Shown: in pieces, positions 61,866 through 64,000 of the stretch
Layout of the letters: the number at the start of each line of letters is the position of its first letter
Position numbering within the stretch: position 1 is the stretch's first letter
Source of the DNA: Trichobilharzia szidati
Lineage: Eukaryota > Platyhelminthes > Trematoda > Strigeidida > Schistosomatidae
DNA: 64,000 bases
Direction of reading: 5' to 3'
Assembly (NCBI GenBank): GCA_944472155.2
Contig: OX235271.1
Location: forward strand, 78,724,256-78,788,255
The notes under the pieces: model-generated
What the model saw: the letters and a program-made list of their open reading frames with translations, nothing else
Databases searched by the model: none
Told to the model about the DNA's origin: nothing
Position numbers and translations under genes: made by a program

Positions 61866-62033
61866 GTAAATTTGTTGTTTTACTTAGTTTTTTTTTCTAC
61901 AATGGACATTGTTTCTTATTATGATATAATTTTAAGTGTGTTTCGTGTAAACTCTTATTTTAATGAAATCAACAAAGATCAAATTTACATATAATGGAAA
62001 AGGTTTCTGGCCCAAGTGTATGGTTTTGATCTC

Positions 62034-62345
62034 TGAGCTGAATGGTTTATTTTTGAAGCTTCCATTTCCCCACTAGGCAACATCTTCAGCGCACACTTCA
62101 ATTTGAAGTGAGCTTTTACATTTATCCACGAGTTTATAAGTCATCTCTCCTGATTACCTTGAACGTGATTGATTGAGGGTTTGAAATCACACAAAAACTA
62201 CCGATCACGTTCAAGGCCACCAGGAGAGATGATTTGTAAACCCGTGGAGAAATGTAAAAGCTCACTTCAAATTGAAGTGTGCGCTGAAGATGTTGTCTAG
62301 TAGGGGGCAATGAAAGCTTCACAAATAAACCATCCAGCTTAGAGA
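62034..62345. repeat. Large inverted repeat in intron 5
   Basis: The left arm (about 62034-62171) and right arm (about 62204-62345) are near-identical inverted copies, with blocks such as CACTTCAATTTGAAGTGAGC and TTGAACGTGAT on both sides. The loop is about 32 bp. The stem would be about 140 bp in a transcript. It starts about 170 bp after exon 5. Confidence 0.85.
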
Positions 62346-62384
62346 ACATGACTACATCGAAAAAGATCAAATTTGAAGTATAAA

Positions 62385-62425
62385 ATGGTGTCATTTTACT
62401 TTACAGGTTTTTATCAGCTGCAGAC
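62385..62425 (-). ncRNA. Decayed PLE hammerhead
   Basis: On the minus strand CTGATAA replaces CTGATGA (G8 is A) and the GAAA box reads TAAA. The stem III hairpin AAAATGACACCATTTTAT remains. Inactive. Confidence 0.7.
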
Positions 62426-63114
62426 TACATGAAGGTACAGTGGTTATAAAAGAATGAAAATAACATAATTTAATGCTGAAATGCAAGCGTCAGAGTTCTT
62501 CAGTTCAAGTCATCATCATTTTATAAGCATTTCAAGGTAGAAAATGAAGAGGAGGATTAAACTGGAAAACAGCAAAAAAGCGTATAAATAGAGTTAGCCT
62601 TTAAGGTTATAAGTTTGAAGTTAGCTCATTATTGAGCTGAAATCACTAATATGGGTCATTACACAGCCAGTGTAGTCAGAATCAAAAGGCAATTATCCAA
62701 AAAAGTGAAAGATTAGTCATACTCTCTTTTTTTTTCGCATAAGTTTAGTCGAAAACGTTTTATTACAATAATTTTGGTAAATCTCAGTAAGTTTTATGTC
62801 TTCTACACATTTAGTATAGAGAATGACTCGGTGATCTTGACAAAATGCCCTGTATTTATTAGATGTCTGGTTATTGCACTTTGTGACTATCTGCTTCGTT
62901 TTAGAAGTTAATTCTTTGAATATGCTCAGAAAGCCTTTCACATTGTACTCTCTACTACAAGTCTATGTATATATGTAAACACAATTTGAGGTGAAATCAT
63001 CAGGGTACTTAGGCATTTATGATTGTTCTGTTAACCCTTTCGTGGTGTTTATAAAGGATATGAGCTCTTACCTGCAGGGAAACAGCCTTTCACTGTTCCT
63101 TTCATTGCCTTGTC

Positions 63115-63180
63115 AATCGGTCGGTCGGTTTTCGACATAGAACTTTGCACATATGTGCGGCAGTTCAAGTCGCCACAATC
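63115..63180 (-). repeat. LINE family B 3' tip nested in PLE
   Basis: The stretch with CGGTCGGTCGG then AACTTTGCACATATGTGCGG, CAGTTCAAGTCGCC matches the extreme 3' end of LINE family B (compare 33597-33655). It interrupts the PLE linker homology. Confidence 0.7.
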
Positions 63181-63331
63181 AATCCTTATGGGATAGTGCT
63201 TCTCCTTTGAATGGAAAACGAATAACGACTTTCTTCTTTTCTTCAGCATACTTCAGAATAAATCCTTTAAAATATTTATGCTGTTTTAGGTATTCTTTTA
63301 AAATCATTGTTATTCCAGAGGCAGTCCGTAG

Positions 63332-63360
63332 CTGATGAGAAACTGTGAAATAGAATGATG
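63332..63360 (+). ncRNA. 5' half of a PLE hammerhead, inverted
   Basis: CTGATGA (63332-63338), the short stem II loop and GAAA (63347-63350) are intact, followed by TAGAATGATG, the 5' side of stem III. The 3' half is missing. It lies opposite in orientation to the copy at 62385-62425. Confidence 0.72.
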
Positions 63361-63389
63361 TCTTTGTTGATTTATCAAGATTTTTATCG

Positions 63390-64000
63390 AATAATTTCTT
63401 TTCTTTTACTGCAGTTCGTTTCGATGTCTTGAGTAGTTTTTTTGAGTTTCACGTCTGTGACAGAACTTTCCAAACTTCTTAACTTTATCCTTGAACTCAA
63501 TGAAGTGAATAGATTGTAGCGGTATACTTGAAAATTTGTCTAATAGGCATTCAAGCAAGCAAGCAAGCAAAGAAAGAAAGTCATATTGAATGAGGTAAAA
63601 GCATTGTTTTTCTCCTTTCTTTTAGCGTTATTCCTTCCTACTACAGTCCGCGCTGATGCATAAAAAGAGTGTAAAAGTCTAAAACCTCAATCATCATTGT
63701 CACAGACTTATAGTCCCTTAAATTCATTTTGTACATACTGCTAGTACTGGCGTTTCGTGTCTGAAGTTTTATTTGTGATATATATTCACTATGCTATTTA
63801 TAGTATGTCATATTTTCTGTGAAGAGATAGATCATACATGTTTTTCTTAATGTTGTAGGTGTTTAAGGAATGACAGTAACTTTCACACGTGCTTAGTACT
63901 TTTTCAGTTTAATTACAGTGGAACTGTTGTCTTGACATTTTTCTAAACACTTTCACTTAGGGATAATAATAATAATAATCTGCTTTATTCCAAAAACATT
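63390..64000. other. Intron 5 to window end, no recognised exon
   Basis: AT-rich with an AAGC/AAAG microsatellite at about 63554-63582 and an ATA run at 63965-63978. The next exon of the plus-strand gene was not found here. Confidence 0.4.

Larger units (their letters stand above)
62350..63380 (-). mobile_element. Penelope-like retroelement (PLE), decayed 3' end
   Basis: Collinear with the PLE at 39110-40130 on the same strand. The left end carries a decayed hammerhead (about 62385-62425), then the 3' untranslated region. Coding remains between 62717 and 63030 show EHIQRIN-like and SAITRHL-like blocks in broken frames. The linker KAMKGTVKGCFPAGK lies at about 63070. The right end carries a second, inverted hammerhead 5' half at 63332-63360. 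A 65-bp LINE-tail piece (63115-63180) is inserted in it. Older than the other PLE copy. Confidence 0.8.

Noticed and set aside
44297..61865. Storkhead-box or DEP-domain identity for the winged-helix-like segment
   Set aside because: Compared by eye, the residue pattern does not match the conserved blocks of either family, so no name was given.
1..64000. CRISPR arrays, bacterial operons, rRNA or intact tRNA genes
   Set aside because: None seen; repeats are dispersed or simple, and genes are split by GT/AG introns as in a eukaryote.

Overview
The window is AT-rich eukaryotic DNA and looks like a schistosome (blood fluke) genome. The grounds are large introns packed with degenerate repeats, tRNA-headed short elements that carry hammerhead-ribozyme cores of the Smalpha type, Penelope-like (PLE) and RTE-like retroelement fragments, and many TA/GA/TG microsatellites. 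The species cannot be fixed by eye. Only two host genes are supportable, both partial.

The first gene is on the minus strand near the left edge. One exon (716-1077) encodes the N-terminal catalytic part of a short-form tRNase Z (ELAC1-like), with the HLHGDH metal-binding motif. The second gene is on the plus strand. Five exons at 12641-12877, 13626-13737, 15752-15874, 44297-44396 and 61723-61865 have perfectly compatible phases and encode 238 residues of a protein I cannot name. Its C-terminal part looks like a winged-helix fold. Introns 3 and 4 are about 28.4 kb and 17.3 kb, and nearly all mobile DNA in the right three quarters lies inside them. The gene continues beyond the window.

Layout: 1-12.6 kb holds the tRNase Z exon, a decayed Gypsy-type pol region (about 4.45-6.7 kb), two tRNA-headed SINEs and a solo foldback arm. 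12.6-15.9 kb holds the first three exons of the plus-strand gene and a tRNA-Lys-like fragment. 15.9-44.3 kb (intron 3) holds RTE-like LINE fragments, four fragments of a second LINE family, three Smalpha-like elements plus a degraded one, a PLE 3' end with a hammerhead, a perfect foldback element and microsatellites. 44.4-61.7 kb (intron 4) holds most of a second SINE family with hammerhead cores, further Smalpha-like elements and tRNA-headed SINEs. 61.9-64 kb holds a 0.3-kb inverted repeat and a second, decayed PLE end.

The most interesting content is the set of hammerhead-type ribozymes in three element contexts. The best is at 49739-49784: a tRNA-headed SINE carries a hammerhead with all universally conserved core bases, a perfect 6-bp stem I and a GUC cleavage site. 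A second good candidate lies at the 3' end of the PLE at 39146-39194. The Smalpha-like copies mostly carry the same A in place of the essential core C3, which suggests a lineage that spread with a dead ribozyme.
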